Positions 33,055-41,116 of a DNA stretch of 64,000 nt are shown here, one piece after another. Position numbers and translations under genes: made by a program. The notes under the pieces were generated by a model, which worked only from the letters and a program-made list of their open reading frames with translations, was not told the origin of the DNA and did no database searches. The DNA is from Erwinia aphidicola (lineage in GTDB: Bacteria; Pseudomonadota; Gammaproteobacteria; Enterobacterales; Enterobacteriaceae), in assembly GCF_014773485.1 (NCBI RefSeq), contig NZ_JACXBP010000010.1:62001-126000 (forward strand). Reading direction: 5' to 3'. The stretch's first letter is position 1, and every line of letters starts with the position of its first letter.

Positions 33055-34170
33055 ATGAAAATTACCGCCGCAGTGGTTAATCAGGTCAATGCCCCCTATC
33101 AGCTGGAAACGCTGGAGCTGGCGCCATTACGCGAAGATGAGGTGCGGGTGAAACTCGTTGCCTCCGGTATCTGCCACTCTGATGAAGCGCTGCGCGTCGG
33201 TGATGAGCAGCATTTTTTCCCCGGCGTGCTCGGTCACGAGGGCGCAGGTATCGTTGAAGAGGTGGGCAAAGCGGTCAAAGGCATTCAGCCCGGCGATCAC
33301 GTGGTGATGTCCTACACATACTGCGGCCACTGTGCTCAGTGCCGCCAGGGACATCCCTCTCACTGCCACGACTGGGGGATGATGAATAACTCAGGATTTC
33401 GCGCCGATGGCAGCGCCATCCACCTTAAGCCTGACGGCAGTAAAGTCTCCAATATGTTTTTCCAGTCCTCTTTCGCTACCTACAGCCACACTTCCTTCAA
33501 CAATCTGATCGTGGTGGATAAGCGCACCGATCTGCGTCTGGTCGCGCCGCTCGGCTGTGGTCTGCTGACCGGGGCAAGCACGGTGCTCAACGGACTGAAG
33601 CCTCAACCCGGTTCGACCATGGCGATTTATGGCACCGGCGCGGTCGGGCTGGCCGCGATGATGGCGGCAAAAATTGCCGGCTGCCGGAAAGTGATCGCCA
33701 TTGATATCCACGATTCACGCCTGGCGCTGGCGCGCGAGCTTGGCGCGACGGATGCGATCAACAGCGGCAGAGAAAACGTGGCGGCAACGATTGCCAGCCA
33801 TACGCAGGGCCTTGGGGTGAATTATGCGATCGACACCACCGGCCTGTCGGAGGTGATGAAAAGCGCGCTAGAGGCGCTGGCAACCGGCGGCACGCTGGCT
33901 CCGGTTGCCGTGACGCGCCACGACCTGACCTTCAACCCCATGCGCAGCCTGGTGGCCTCCAGCAAGAAGGTGATCGGCGTACTGATGGGCGATGCCATTC
34001 CGCAAATCGCCATTCCCCAGCTCATTGACTGGCACCAGCGCGGCCTGTTTCCGTACGAGAAACTGGTGAAGTTCTACGACTTTGCCGATATCAATCAGGC
34101 CAGAGAAGACTCCGCCAGCGGCGTCACTATCAAGCCGGTGCTGATCATTGATAAAACCTACCAGTTTTAA
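33055..34170 (+). CDS. Zinc-dependent alcohol dehydrogenase (aryl/allyl alcohol type)
   Basis: A 371-residue medium-chain dehydrogenase that should oxidise an alcohol to its aldehyde with NAD(P). Catalytic zinc ligands are C40 in GICHSDE, H61 in GHEGAG and a cysteine in PLGCGLLTGA. The structural zinc site is C90-x2-C93-x2-C96-x7-C104. The nucleotide-binding motif is YGTGAVGLAA. The fold and the GCGLLTGAS segment recall benzyl-alcohol dehydrogenases such as XylB. The aldehyde dehydrogenase 15 bases downstream would oxidise its product further. The substrate is not known. Confidence 0.85.
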   Translation: MKITAAVVNQVNAPYQLETLELAPLREDEVRVKLVASGICHSDEALRVGDEQHFFPGVLGHEGAGIVEEVGKAVKGIQPGDHVVMSYTYCGHCAQCRQGHPSHCHDWGMMNNSGFRADGSAIHLKPDGSKVSNMFFQSSFATYSHTSFNNLIVVDKRTDLRLVAPLGCGLLTGASTVLNGLKPQPGSTMAIYGTGAVGLAAMMAAKIAGCRKVIAIDIHDSRLALARELGATDAINSGRENVAATIASHTQGLGVNYAIDTTGLSEVMKSALEALATGGTLAPVAVTRHDLTFNPMRSLVASSKKVIGVLMGDAIPQIAIPQLIDWHQRGLFPYEKLVKFYDFADINQAREDSASGVTIKPVLIIDKTYQF

Positions 34171-34185
34171 AAAGGAGACTGTGCG

Positions 34186-35496
34186 ATGGACGCAACATGG
34201 CAAGGTCGGCTGCTGGATATTTTCCACAGCCAGAAAAAAGTGTTTTTATCCGGCATCACCCGCGATAACCCGTTCAAAAAGGCCCAGCTCACTAAACTGC
34301 GCCATGCGCTGTTGTTGCATAAGGAAGCCGTCTGCGAGGCGATGTGGTCCGATCTTGGCCGCAGTCATCACGCAGTAGAACAGGCTGAGCTCGCGCCGCT
34401 GCTGAATGAAATCAGCTTCGCACTCGAGCATCTCGATGAATGGTCGATAGAGAAAAAAGCGCCGACCCCGCCCCTGCTCGGCAACAGCGAAAGTTACATC
34501 ACGCGTGAGGGCTACGGGGTTAACTACATTATCGGGCCGTTTAACTACCCGCTCTACCTGAGCTGCTGCCCGCTGATCGGCGCAATTATTGGCGGCAACA
34601 CCGCCATCATTAAACCCTCGGAGGCCACGCCAGCCACCTCTGCCGTCATAGAAAAGATCATCAACAGCACCTTTGACTCTGACTACATCCACGTCTGTCA
34701 GGGGGCAAAAGAGGAGAATGCGTACCTGCTCACCCTGCCGTTCAACCTGATTTTCTTCACCGGCAGCCCGCAGGTGGGGAAAATTGTGATGGCCGCTGCG
34801 GCGAAAAACCTCACCCCGGTGCTGCTGGAGCTGGGCGGTAAATGCCCGGCGATTATTCTGGATGATGCCGATCCTGACGTCGTGGTAGAGGAGCTGCTTG
34901 CCAGCAAAATGATCAACAGCGGGCAGACCTGCGTGGCTGCAGATTACCTTTATATCGATCGGCGCATTAAAGCCGTGGTGCTGGCAAAGCTCAGCGCCGC
35001 GCTGAGCGAACATTTTCAGCGGGCGGGCAGCAACGGTAAAATAGTCTCCCATGCCGCTTACGCCAGACTGGAGCAGATCCTCGCCACCAGCCAGGGGGAG
35101 ATTATCTGGCGCGGTGAGTCTGACCCGGCGCAGCGGTTTTTTGCCCCAGCGATCGTGGACAACGTCAGATTTGATGACAGCACCATGCAGAGTGAGCTAT
35201 TCGGCCCCATTTTTCCGGTCCTGACCTTCGACAGCGAGCAGGAGGTGGCGATGAACGTCAATCTGCACCACCCCCAACCGCTGGCGGCGTATGTTTTCTC
35301 ACGCAGCCTGCAGCGGGCGCGCACCCTCATTGATGCTATTCCCGCCGGGGATGCCGGGATCAACGCGCTGATGCTGCACGCGGCTTCGCACTACCTGCCG
35401 TTTGGCGGGGTCGGCTCGTCAGGGATGGGCTGCTATCATGGCGAGTTTTCTTATCAGGCCTTTACGCATCCGAAGTCGCTGCGCGTGAGAAAATAA
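34186..35496 (+). CDS. Aldehyde dehydrogenase (short, class 3-like)
   Basis: A 436-residue NAD(P)-dependent aldehyde dehydrogenase. The catalytic cysteine is C249 in NSGQTCVAADY, the general base E215 in LLELGGK, the oxyanion asparagine in IGPFNYP, and the cofactor loop FTGSPQVGK at 191-199. The short N-terminus and the length place it with class 3-type enzymes such as YwdH rather than the 480-500-residue group. It follows the alcohol dehydrogenase by 15 bases with a good GGAG site, so the two form an alcohol-to-acid pathway. Confidence 0.87.
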   Translation: MDATWQGRLLDIFHSQKKVFLSGITRDNPFKKAQLTKLRHALLLHKEAVCEAMWSDLGRSHHAVEQAELAPLLNEISFALEHLDEWSIEKKAPTPPLLGNSESYITREGYGVNYIIGPFNYPLYLSCCPLIGAIIGGNTAIIKPSEATPATSAVIEKIINSTFDSDYIHVCQGAKEENAYLLTLPFNLIFFTGSPQVGKIVMAAAAKNLTPVLLELGGKCPAIILDDADPDVVVEELLASKMINSGQTCVAADYLYIDRRIKAVVLAKLSAALSEHFQRAGSNGKIVSHAAYARLEQILATSQGEIIWRGESDPAQRFFAPAIVDNVRFDDSTMQSELFGPIFPVLTFDSEQEVAMNVNLHHPQPLAAYVFSRSLQRARTLIDAIPAGDAGINALMLHAASHYLPFGGVGSSGMGCYHGEFSYQAFTHPKSLRVRK

Positions 35497-35502
35497 AGTT
35501 AA

Positions 35503-35531
35503 CTCCGCCGGCGTGTTTTTCTCCGGCGGAG
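35503..35531. terminator. Hairpin between convergent aldehyde dehydrogenase and serine hydrolase genes
   Basis: CTCCGCCGG pairs perfectly with CCGGCGGAG. The only T run is inside the loop on the plus strand, so it is not a classic terminator, but its place between two convergent genes suggests transcription ends here on both strands. Confidence 0.45.
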
Positions 35532-35538
35532 CATTGCG

Positions 35539-36831
35539 TTAGCGATCCAGCTTATTGGCTATCGCATTAAACATCAGCGAGGCTTCGCGCGGCTGAGCGC
35601 CCGCTGCGGGTTCCGCCAGCGGCCAGCTCGACCACTGCACAATCACCAGCTTATGCAGCGGATCAACCACTATCATCTGGCCGAAGATCCCCTCTGCCGA
35701 CAGCGTTTTGCCGCGGGTAAGCCCCTCTTTTGGCCCATCCTCACTGCTGGCAGGTACTGCGATATTCCACCACTGCAGTCCGTAAACGCCGTCTGGATTG
35801 TCCGCGCTGACCGAGTTGCTGGCTTTGGTCCAATCGGTGGCCTGCTGTAGCCAGTCGTCAGGCAGGGTTTTCGTACCGTCAGGCAGCACGCCGTTGTTCA
35901 TGACAAACAGGCCAAACTTGCCCCAGTCCTCCAGCGTGGCGTTAAAACCGTGCGCGCCAACGTCGTGTTGACCCGGCTGATAGCTGTGCCAGACACCGTC
36001 GTGCACCATGCCAAACGGCTGCCAGATATGCTCCTGCAGATACTGAGCCAGGGTTTTACCCGTGGCTTTTTCCAGCGTGTCCCCCAACAGCCACGCGCCC
36101 CCGGAGTCGTATGACCAAACCTCTCCCGGTTTGGCCAGCGCCTGGCGCTGCGGGTTGAGCACCAGCTGGCTGACGCAGGCATAGGTATCCTTACCTGCCT
36201 CACACTGGGTCAGCTTGCTGAAGTCAGAGTTTGGGTCGGTGTAGTCTTCATTCCAGCGAATGCCGGAAGTGTGCTGTAGCAGATTACGCAGCGTCACCTT
36301 TTCCCACGCGCTGCCGCGCACCGCCGGATTGTATTTCACCAGTTCATCATCCAGCGAGGTGATTTTCCCTTCGCGCAGCGCAATACCCACCAGCGTGGAG
36401 ACCACCGACTTACCCACCGAGCGCGAGGTCCACAGGGTAGTCGGCATATTGCCGTGCGCGTAATAGTCCCAGACGTCCTTACCATCCTTAATCACCATCA
36501 TGCCGGTGACGTTATTGCGCCGCAGATAATCATCCAGCCGGTAGCGGTGCCCCTGATACTGATAGCTGACGGTCGACAACTCCCGGTAGGCTTTCGGGAT
36601 CGGCACGGGTTTCGCGGCATGGAAGATATCACCCGGATATGAGCGGTAGTCGTTGCGAAAACCGATCGTCCGCTGCTGCGGGCTCCAGGTGAGCATATCT
36701 TTGACATCGGGCAGCTGTTTATCCAGCGGTGCCGGGCAGGTGGTGAGCGGGAGCGGGCATCCGCTGCTGGCCTGCGCTGCGAGGCTGAAACAGAGTGCCA
36801 AAAAGCCCACTCTGCGATTCATTCTCCTCAT
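35539..36831 (-). CDS. Secreted serine hydrolase, class C beta-lactamase-like fold
   Basis: A 430-residue exported protein of the beta-lactamase/penicillin-binding-protein-like family. The start at 36831 has AAGGAG upstream and gives a signal peptide (RRVGFLALCFSLAAQASSG). The catalytic SxxK motif is SVGK in LWTSRSVGKSVVSTLVG, the second motif is Y-D-S in WSYDSGGAW, and LRNLLQHTSGI is the usual family helix. The overall pattern is that of 6-aminohexanoate-dimer hydrolase or EstB-like esterases rather than a resistance enzyme, but the substrate is unknown. A longer frame from 36921 lacks a signal peptide at its start. It stands between glmS and the aldehyde dehydrogenase. Confidence 0.82.
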   Translation of the reverse strand: MRRMNRRVGFLALCFSLAAQASSGCPLPLTTCPAPLDKQLPDVKDMLTWSPQQRTIGFRNDYRSYPGDIFHAAKPVPIPKAYRELSTVSYQYQGHRYRLDDYLRRNNVTGMMVIKDGKDVWDYYAHGNMPTTLWTSRSVGKSVVSTLVGIALREGKITSLDDELVKYNPAVRGSAWEKVTLRNLLQHTSGIRWNEDYTDPNSDFSKLTQCEAGKDTYACVSQLVLNPQRQALAKPGEVWSYDSGGAWLLGDTLEKATGKTLAQYLQEHIWQPFGMVHDGVWHSYQPGQHDVGAHGFNATLEDWGKFGLFVMNNGVLPDGTKTLPDDWLQQATDWTKASNSVSADNPDGVYGLQWWNIAVPASSEDGPKEGLTRGKTLSAEGIFGQMIVVDPLHKLVIVQWSSWPLAEPAAGAQPREASLMFNAIANKLDR

Positions 36832-36895
36832 GGTGTTCTCCTTTTTACCGTAGACGGAGAACCATTCTAGGAACAGCGCTGGCCTTTTTTTATAC

Positions 36896-36929
36896 AAAAA
36901 AAGTCCGGCAGCCAAAGGCATACCGGACT
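36896..36929 (-). terminator. Terminator of the glmUS operon
   Basis: On the minus strand AGTCCGG pairs with CCGGACT around a 14-base loop that can pair further, followed by seven T. It begins 21 bases after the glmS stop. Confidence 0.8.
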
Positions 36930-36950
36930 GTTAAGCAACGGCGTGAAGGC

Positions 36951-38783
36951 TTATTCCACCGTAACGGACTTCGCCAGGTTACGCGGCTGATCCACATCGG
37001 TGCCTTTAATCAGGGCGACGTGGTACGAGAGCAGCTGCAGCGGCACGGTGTAGAAGATTGGCGCAATCACCTCTTCAACGTGCGGCAGTGGGATAATGCG
37101 CATCCCTTCGCTGTCGGCGAAACCGGCATCAACATCGGCGAAGACATACAGCAGGCCGCCGCGGGCGCGCACTTCTTCGATGTTCGACTTCAGCTTCTCC
37201 AGCAGTTCATTGTTCGGCGCGACCACAATCACCGGCATATCAGCATCGATTAGCGCCAGCGGGCCATGCTTCAGCTCGCCGGCGGCGTAGGCTTCTGCGT
37301 GAATGTAGGAGATCTCTTTCAGCTTCAGCGCCCCTTCCATCGCGATAGGGTACTGATCGCCACGGCCAAGGAATAGCGCATGATGCTTGTCGGAGAAGTC
37401 TTCCGCCAGCGCGGCGATCTTCTCATCCTGCGACAGCATCTGCTCAATGCGGCTCGGCAGGGCCTGCAGAGAGTGCACGATGTCGTGTTCTACCTGCGGG
37501 TTCACCCCTTTCAGCCGGCCAATTTTCGCCACCAGCATCAGCAGCACGGTCAGCTGGGTGGTGAAGGCTTTGGTCGAGGCCACGCCAATTTCGGTTCCGG
37601 CTTTGGTCATCAGCGCCAGGTCAGATTCACGCACCAGTGAGGAACCCGCCACGTTGCAGATTGCCAGCGAGCCGAGGTAGCCCAGCTCTTTTGACAGGCG
37701 CAGCGCTGCCAGGGTGTCGGCGGTTTCACCGGACTGGGACAGGGTGATCAGCAGGCTGTTATTGCGCACCGCGGATTTGCGATAGCGGAACTCAGAGGCG
37801 ATCTCCACGTCGCACGGCACGTTCGCCAGCGACTCGAACCAGTAGCGCGAAACCATCCCGGAGTTATAGGAGGTACCGCAGGCCACGATCTGGATATGCT
37901 CAACGTTGGCCAGCAGCGCATCCGCGTTCGGGCCCAGCTCGGAGAGGTCGACTTCGCCATGGCTGAAACGCCCGCTGAGGGTGTTTTTGATCGCAACCGG
38001 CTGCTCGTAAATCTCTTTCTGCATATAGTGACGGTAAACGCCTTTATCACCGGCGTCGTACTGCGCGGTGGATTCGATCTCTGCGCGCTTCACCTGAGCG
38101 CCGCTGCGATCGAAAATCGTGACGTCACGACGGGTAATTTCCGCGATGTCACCCTCTTCCAGGTAAACAAAGCGGCGCGTCACCGGCAGCAGGGCCAGCT
38201 GGTCGGAGGCGATAAAGTTTTCGCCCACGCCACGGCCAATCACCAGCGGGCTGCCGGAACGGGCGGCCACCAGCACGGACGGGTCACGGCTGTCGACGAT
38301 CACCATGCCGTAGGCGCCGCGCAGCTGAGGGATGACGCGCTGCACCACTTCACGCAGCGAGCCGCCAGCCTGTTTCTGCTCCCAATGCACCAGATGCGCC
38401 ACCACTTCGGTGTCGGTTTCTGACGCAAAGGTGTAGCCACGGGCGATCAGCTGCTCGCGCAGCGGTTCGTGGTTCTCAATAATACCGTTGTGAACAATGA
38501 TGATATGTTCAGAGATATGCGGGTGCGCATTGGCTTCCGACGGCTCGCCGTGGGTTGCCCAGCGCGTGTGCGCGATACCGGTTCCGCCAATCAGCGCGGT
38601 GCTCTCTGCCGCTTCAGCAAGGTTCTGAACCTTACCCAGGCGGCGCAGGCGGGTGGCATTTCCCTGCTGATCGACCACGGCCAGACCCGCAGAGTCATAG
38701 CCACGGTACTCCAGACGGCGCAGCCCTTCGAGCAGGATCTCTGCAATATCACGCTGCGCTACAGCTCCAACAATTCCACACAT
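36951..38783 (-). CDS. glmS: Glutamine-fructose-6-phosphate aminotransferase
   Basis: GlmS makes glucosamine-6-phosphate, the first step toward UDP-GlcNAc for peptidoglycan and lipopolysaccharide. The 610-residue product begins MCGIVGAVAQRD, with the nucleophilic cysteine at position 2 exposed after methionine removal. The glutaminase domain includes RWATHGEPSEANAHPH. Two SIS sugar-isomerase domains follow, with CGTSYNSG and the C-terminal LAKSVTVE. A longer frame reaches 38819 but the family begins at 38783. It is downstream of glmU, with an ERIC element in the gap. Confidence 0.98.
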   Translation of the reverse strand: MCGIVGAVAQRDIAEILLEGLRRLEYRGYDSAGLAVVDQQGNATRLRRLGKVQNLAEAAESTALIGGTGIAHTRWATHGEPSEANAHPHISEHIIIVHNGIIENHEPLREQLIARGYTFASETDTEVVAHLVHWEQKQAGGSLREVVQRVIPQLRGAYGMVIVDSRDPSVLVAARSGSPLVIGRGVGENFIASDQLALLPVTRRFVYLEEGDIAEITRRDVTIFDRSGAQVKRAEIESTAQYDAGDKGVYRHYMQKEIYEQPVAIKNTLSGRFSHGEVDLSELGPNADALLANVEHIQIVACGTSYNSGMVSRYWFESLANVPCDVEIASEFRYRKSAVRNNSLLITLSQSGETADTLAALRLSKELGYLGSLAICNVAGSSLVRESDLALMTKAGTEIGVASTKAFTTQLTVLLMLVAKIGRLKGVNPQVEHDIVHSLQALPSRIEQMLSQDEKIAALAEDFSDKHHALFLGRGDQYPIAMEGALKLKEISYIHAEAYAAGELKHGPLALIDADMPVIVVAPNNELLEKLKSNIEEVRARGGLLYVFADVDAGFADSEGMRIIPLPHVEEVIAPIFYTVPLQLLSYHVALIKGTDVDQPRNLAKSVTVE

Positions 38784-38852
38784 AGTAAATTTTCCTGACA
38801 GGATGACGTTCAGCGTCATCTGCGTTGTCTTCTGACCTGATTATTCCGGTGC

Positions 38853-38977
38853 ATACTCTAAATAATTCACGTTGCAGGAAGGCGGCAAGCCCGTGAGTCC
38901 CCGGGAGCATAGACAACTATGTGACCGGGGTGAACGGGTGCAGCCAACGCACCTGCAATGTGAAGAATGAAGAGTAT
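38853..38977. repeat. ERIC element between glmU and glmS
   Basis: A 125-base ERIC with ends ATACTCTAAATAATTCACG and its partner ending AATGAAGAGTAT, and the conserved core GTGAGTCCCCGGGAGC and TGTGACCGGGGTGAACGG. It lies in the 293-base glmU-glmS intergenic region, 70 bases upstream of glmS, and would be copied into the glmUS mRNA. Confidence 0.92.
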
Positions 38978-39076
38978 TTTTCGGTTCCCCGAGCCTTGTA
39001 GTGTTGGGGATTATTTTTATGTTTACTGCTTTTAAAACAAAACACAGGGCCAGGCGAGCCTGGCCCCTGGAATGGA

Positions 39077-40447
39077 TTATTTTTTCTTTTCCGGGCGCTG
39101 CCAGCTGGCGTTCAGCTGCTGCTCTTTGCGGTTATACACCAGGCCCGCCGCCGAAACGTTTTTCATAATGGTGGTGCCGGCCGCGATGGTGGCCCCCGCC
39201 GCAACGCTCACCGGGGCGATCAGCTGGGTATCGGAACCCACAAACACGTCGTCGCCGATGATGGTCTTCGATTTATTCACGCCGTCGTAGTTGCAGGTGA
39301 TGGTGCCCGCGCCGATATTGACGTGACTACCAATCTCGGCATCGCCCAGGTAGCTGAGATGCCCGGCTTTCGAGCCTTTGCCCAACCGTGCCTTTTTCAT
39401 CTCGACAAAATTACCGACGTGCGCGCCTTCGGCCAGTTCGCTACCGGGACGCAGGCGGGCGAAAGGCCCGACGCTGCAGCCGGTGTCCAGCCGTGCGTCA
39501 TCAATCACGCTGTACGGGCTGATGACGCTGTCGTCGGCAATCACGCTGTTTTTAATCACGCAGCCGCTGCCGATTTTCACCCGGTTACCCAGGGTAACGT
39601 GACCCTCAATGATCACATTGGTATCGATCACCACATCGCGACCGTGCTCCAGCGTGCCGCGCAGATCGAAACGTGCCGGATCCAGCAGCATCACCCCGGC
39701 CAGCAGCAGTTTTTCTGCCTGCTCCGCCTGGTAAACGCGCTCCAGCGTCGCCAGCTGTAAACGGTTGTTCACGCCGTCGGTTTCGGTGGAGCGGGACGGA
39801 TGTACCGCCGCAATCTGGCGGCCTTCCTGATGAGCGAGGGCAATGATATCGGTAATGTAATACTCGCCCTGCGCGTTGTTGTTGGTCAGCTTGCCGAGCC
39901 AGCGCTTCAGATCCGCGCCGTTCGCCAGCAGGATGCCGGTATTGATCTCATTGATCAGCAGCTGCTCAGGGGCGGCATCTTTCTGTTCGATAATGCCGAC
40001 CACCTGGCCGTTTTCACGAATGATGCGCCCGTAACCGGTTGGGTTATCGAGCATCACCGTCAGCAAGCCAATGCCGCCCGCCGGTTTAGCCGACTGCAGG
40101 CGGCGCAGCGTCTCGACCGAGATCAGCGGCACATCGCCGTACAGCATCAGAATGTCTTCATCATCAGCAAAGCAGGGGGCGGCCTGCTGCATCGCGTGGC
40201 CAGTGCCCAGCTGCTCCGCCTGCAGCACCCAGTTCAGTGAGGCATCGTTTAGGGTGCTTTTCAGCAGGTCACCACCGTGGCCATAAACCAGATTGACGCG
40301 CTGCGCGTTCAGCGCTTTTGCCGCATCAATCACATGCTGAACCATCGGTTTTCCTGCCAGTAAGTGCAGCACTTTCGGCAGTTCGGAGTACATGCGCGTA
40401 CCTTTACCGGCGGCAAGGATAACGACGCTCATCGGGCTCTCAGACAT
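39077..40447 (-). CDS. glmU: Bifunctional N-acetylglucosamine-1-phosphate uridyltransferase/acetyltransferase
   Basis: GlmU carries out the last two steps to UDP-GlcNAc: acetylation of glucosamine-1-phosphate and uridylation. The 456-residue protein has the N-terminal nucleotidyltransferase motif LAAGKGTRM near residue 15 and a C-terminal left-handed beta-helix of hexapeptide repeats (VTLGNRVKIGSGCVIKN and following). I placed the start at 40447 to match the E. coli length, with AGGA five bases upstream; ATG codons at 40453 and 40432 are alternatives. The atp operon lies upstream. Confidence 0.96.
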   Translation of the reverse strand: MSESPMSVVILAAGKGTRMYSELPKVLHLLAGKPMVQHVIDAAKALNAQRVNLVYGHGGDLLKSTLNDASLNWVLQAEQLGTGHAMQQAAPCFADDEDILMLYGDVPLISVETLRRLQSAKPAGGIGLLTVMLDNPTGYGRIIRENGQVVGIIEQKDAAPEQLLINEINTGILLANGADLKRWLGKLTNNNAQGEYYITDIIALAHQEGRQIAAVHPSRSTETDGVNNRLQLATLERVYQAEQAEKLLLAGVMLLDPARFDLRGTLEHGRDVVIDTNVIIEGHVTLGNRVKIGSGCVIKNSVIADDSVISPYSVIDDARLDTGCSVGPFARLRPGSELAEGAHVGNFVEMKKARLGKGSKAGHLSYLGDAEIGSHVNIGAGTITCNYDGVNKSKTIIGDDVFVGSDTQLIAPVSVAAGATIAAGTTIMKNVSAAGLVYNRKEQQLNASWQRPEKKK

Positions 40448-40559
40448 AGACATCCTGACTCTTTATTTGATGTTGAAAGTAAAACGGTTTAACACTAAGA
40501 ATACTACATTTTTCTCAGCCCGAAATTAGCCTGAAGCGCAGCGGGTGGCGGGATTGGGG

Positions 40560-40592
40560 CAAAAAAAATGCCAGTCAGTTTCCTGACTGGCA
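40560..40592 (-). terminator. Terminator of the atp operon
   Basis: On the minus strand TGCCAGTCAG-GAAA-CTGACTGGCA forms a perfect ten-pair stem followed by a run of T. It begins 22 bases after the atpC stop and separates it from glmU. Confidence 0.9.
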
Positions 40593-40613
40593 CTCGAACA
40601 ACTTAAACCTGAG

Positions 40614-41033
40614 TTACATCGCGTTCTTGGTCAACTCGATCACGCGCAGTTTGGCGATCGCTTTAGCCAGTTCCGCAGACGCCATGGCGAAGTCAACATC
40701 ACCGTGCGAGCTGTTCATATGCTCTTCGGCTTTGCGTTTCGCTTCCAGCGCGCGAGCTTCATCAAGATCGCTGCCGCGGATCGCCGTGTCAGCCAGCACG
40801 GTAACCGCGCCAGGCTGCACTTCCAGCACGCCGCCGGAGAGGTAAATCACCTCTTCTTCGCCGTGCTGCTTAACGATGCGAACCATACCAGGCTTAATGG
40901 CGGTCAGGAGCGGGGCGTGGTTTGGGCGAATACCCAGCTCACCTTCGCTACCTGATACCTGGATGCTCTGTACAGTACCGGAGAACATCTGCTGCTCCGC
41001 GCTGACAACGTCCAGGTGAAAAGTCATAGCCAT
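40614..41033 (-). CDS. atpC: F1-ATP synthase epsilon subunit
   Basis: Epsilon is part of the central stalk and inhibits ATP hydrolysis by F1. The 139 residues equal the E. coli length. The protein begins MAMTFHLDVVSAEQQMFSG, keeps GSEGELGIRPNHAPLLTAIKPG, and has the C-terminal helical pair LDEARALEAKRKAEEH and LAKAIAKLRVIELTKNAM. The gap to atpD is 83 bases, longer than in E. coli, because an ERIC-derived element has landed there. Confidence 0.98.
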   Translation of the reverse strand: MAMTFHLDVVSAEQQMFSGTVQSIQVSGSEGELGIRPNHAPLLTAIKPGMVRIVKQHGEEEVIYLSGGVLEVQPGAVTVLADTAIRGSDLDEARALEAKRKAEEHMNSSHGDVDFAMASAELAKAIAKLRVIELTKNAM

Positions 41034-41053
41034 TGTTAACCTCCTGAGAAACT

Positions 41054-41112
41054 TTCCCCTTCATACTTCAGACTGCATACGCGTTGGCTGCAGCCCGAGT
41101 TGTTTAGGGGAA
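41054..41112. repeat. 59-base ERIC-derived mini-element in the atpD-atpC gap
   Basis: The left 35 bases (TTCATACTTCAGACTGCATA, CGCGTTGGCTGC) and the right 17 bases (GCCCGAGTTGTTTAGGGG) match the two ends of the ERIC at 19704, while the middle is missing. The outermost TTCCCCT and AGGGGAA still pair. It looks like an internally deleted ERIC. Confidence 0.7.
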
Positions 41113-41116
41113 ATAA

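Noticed and set aside
35539..36831. The beta-lactamase-like protein as an antibiotic resistance gene
   Set aside because: Its motifs (SVGK and YDS in place of YxN) and overall pattern fit esterase or amidase relatives, not AmpC.
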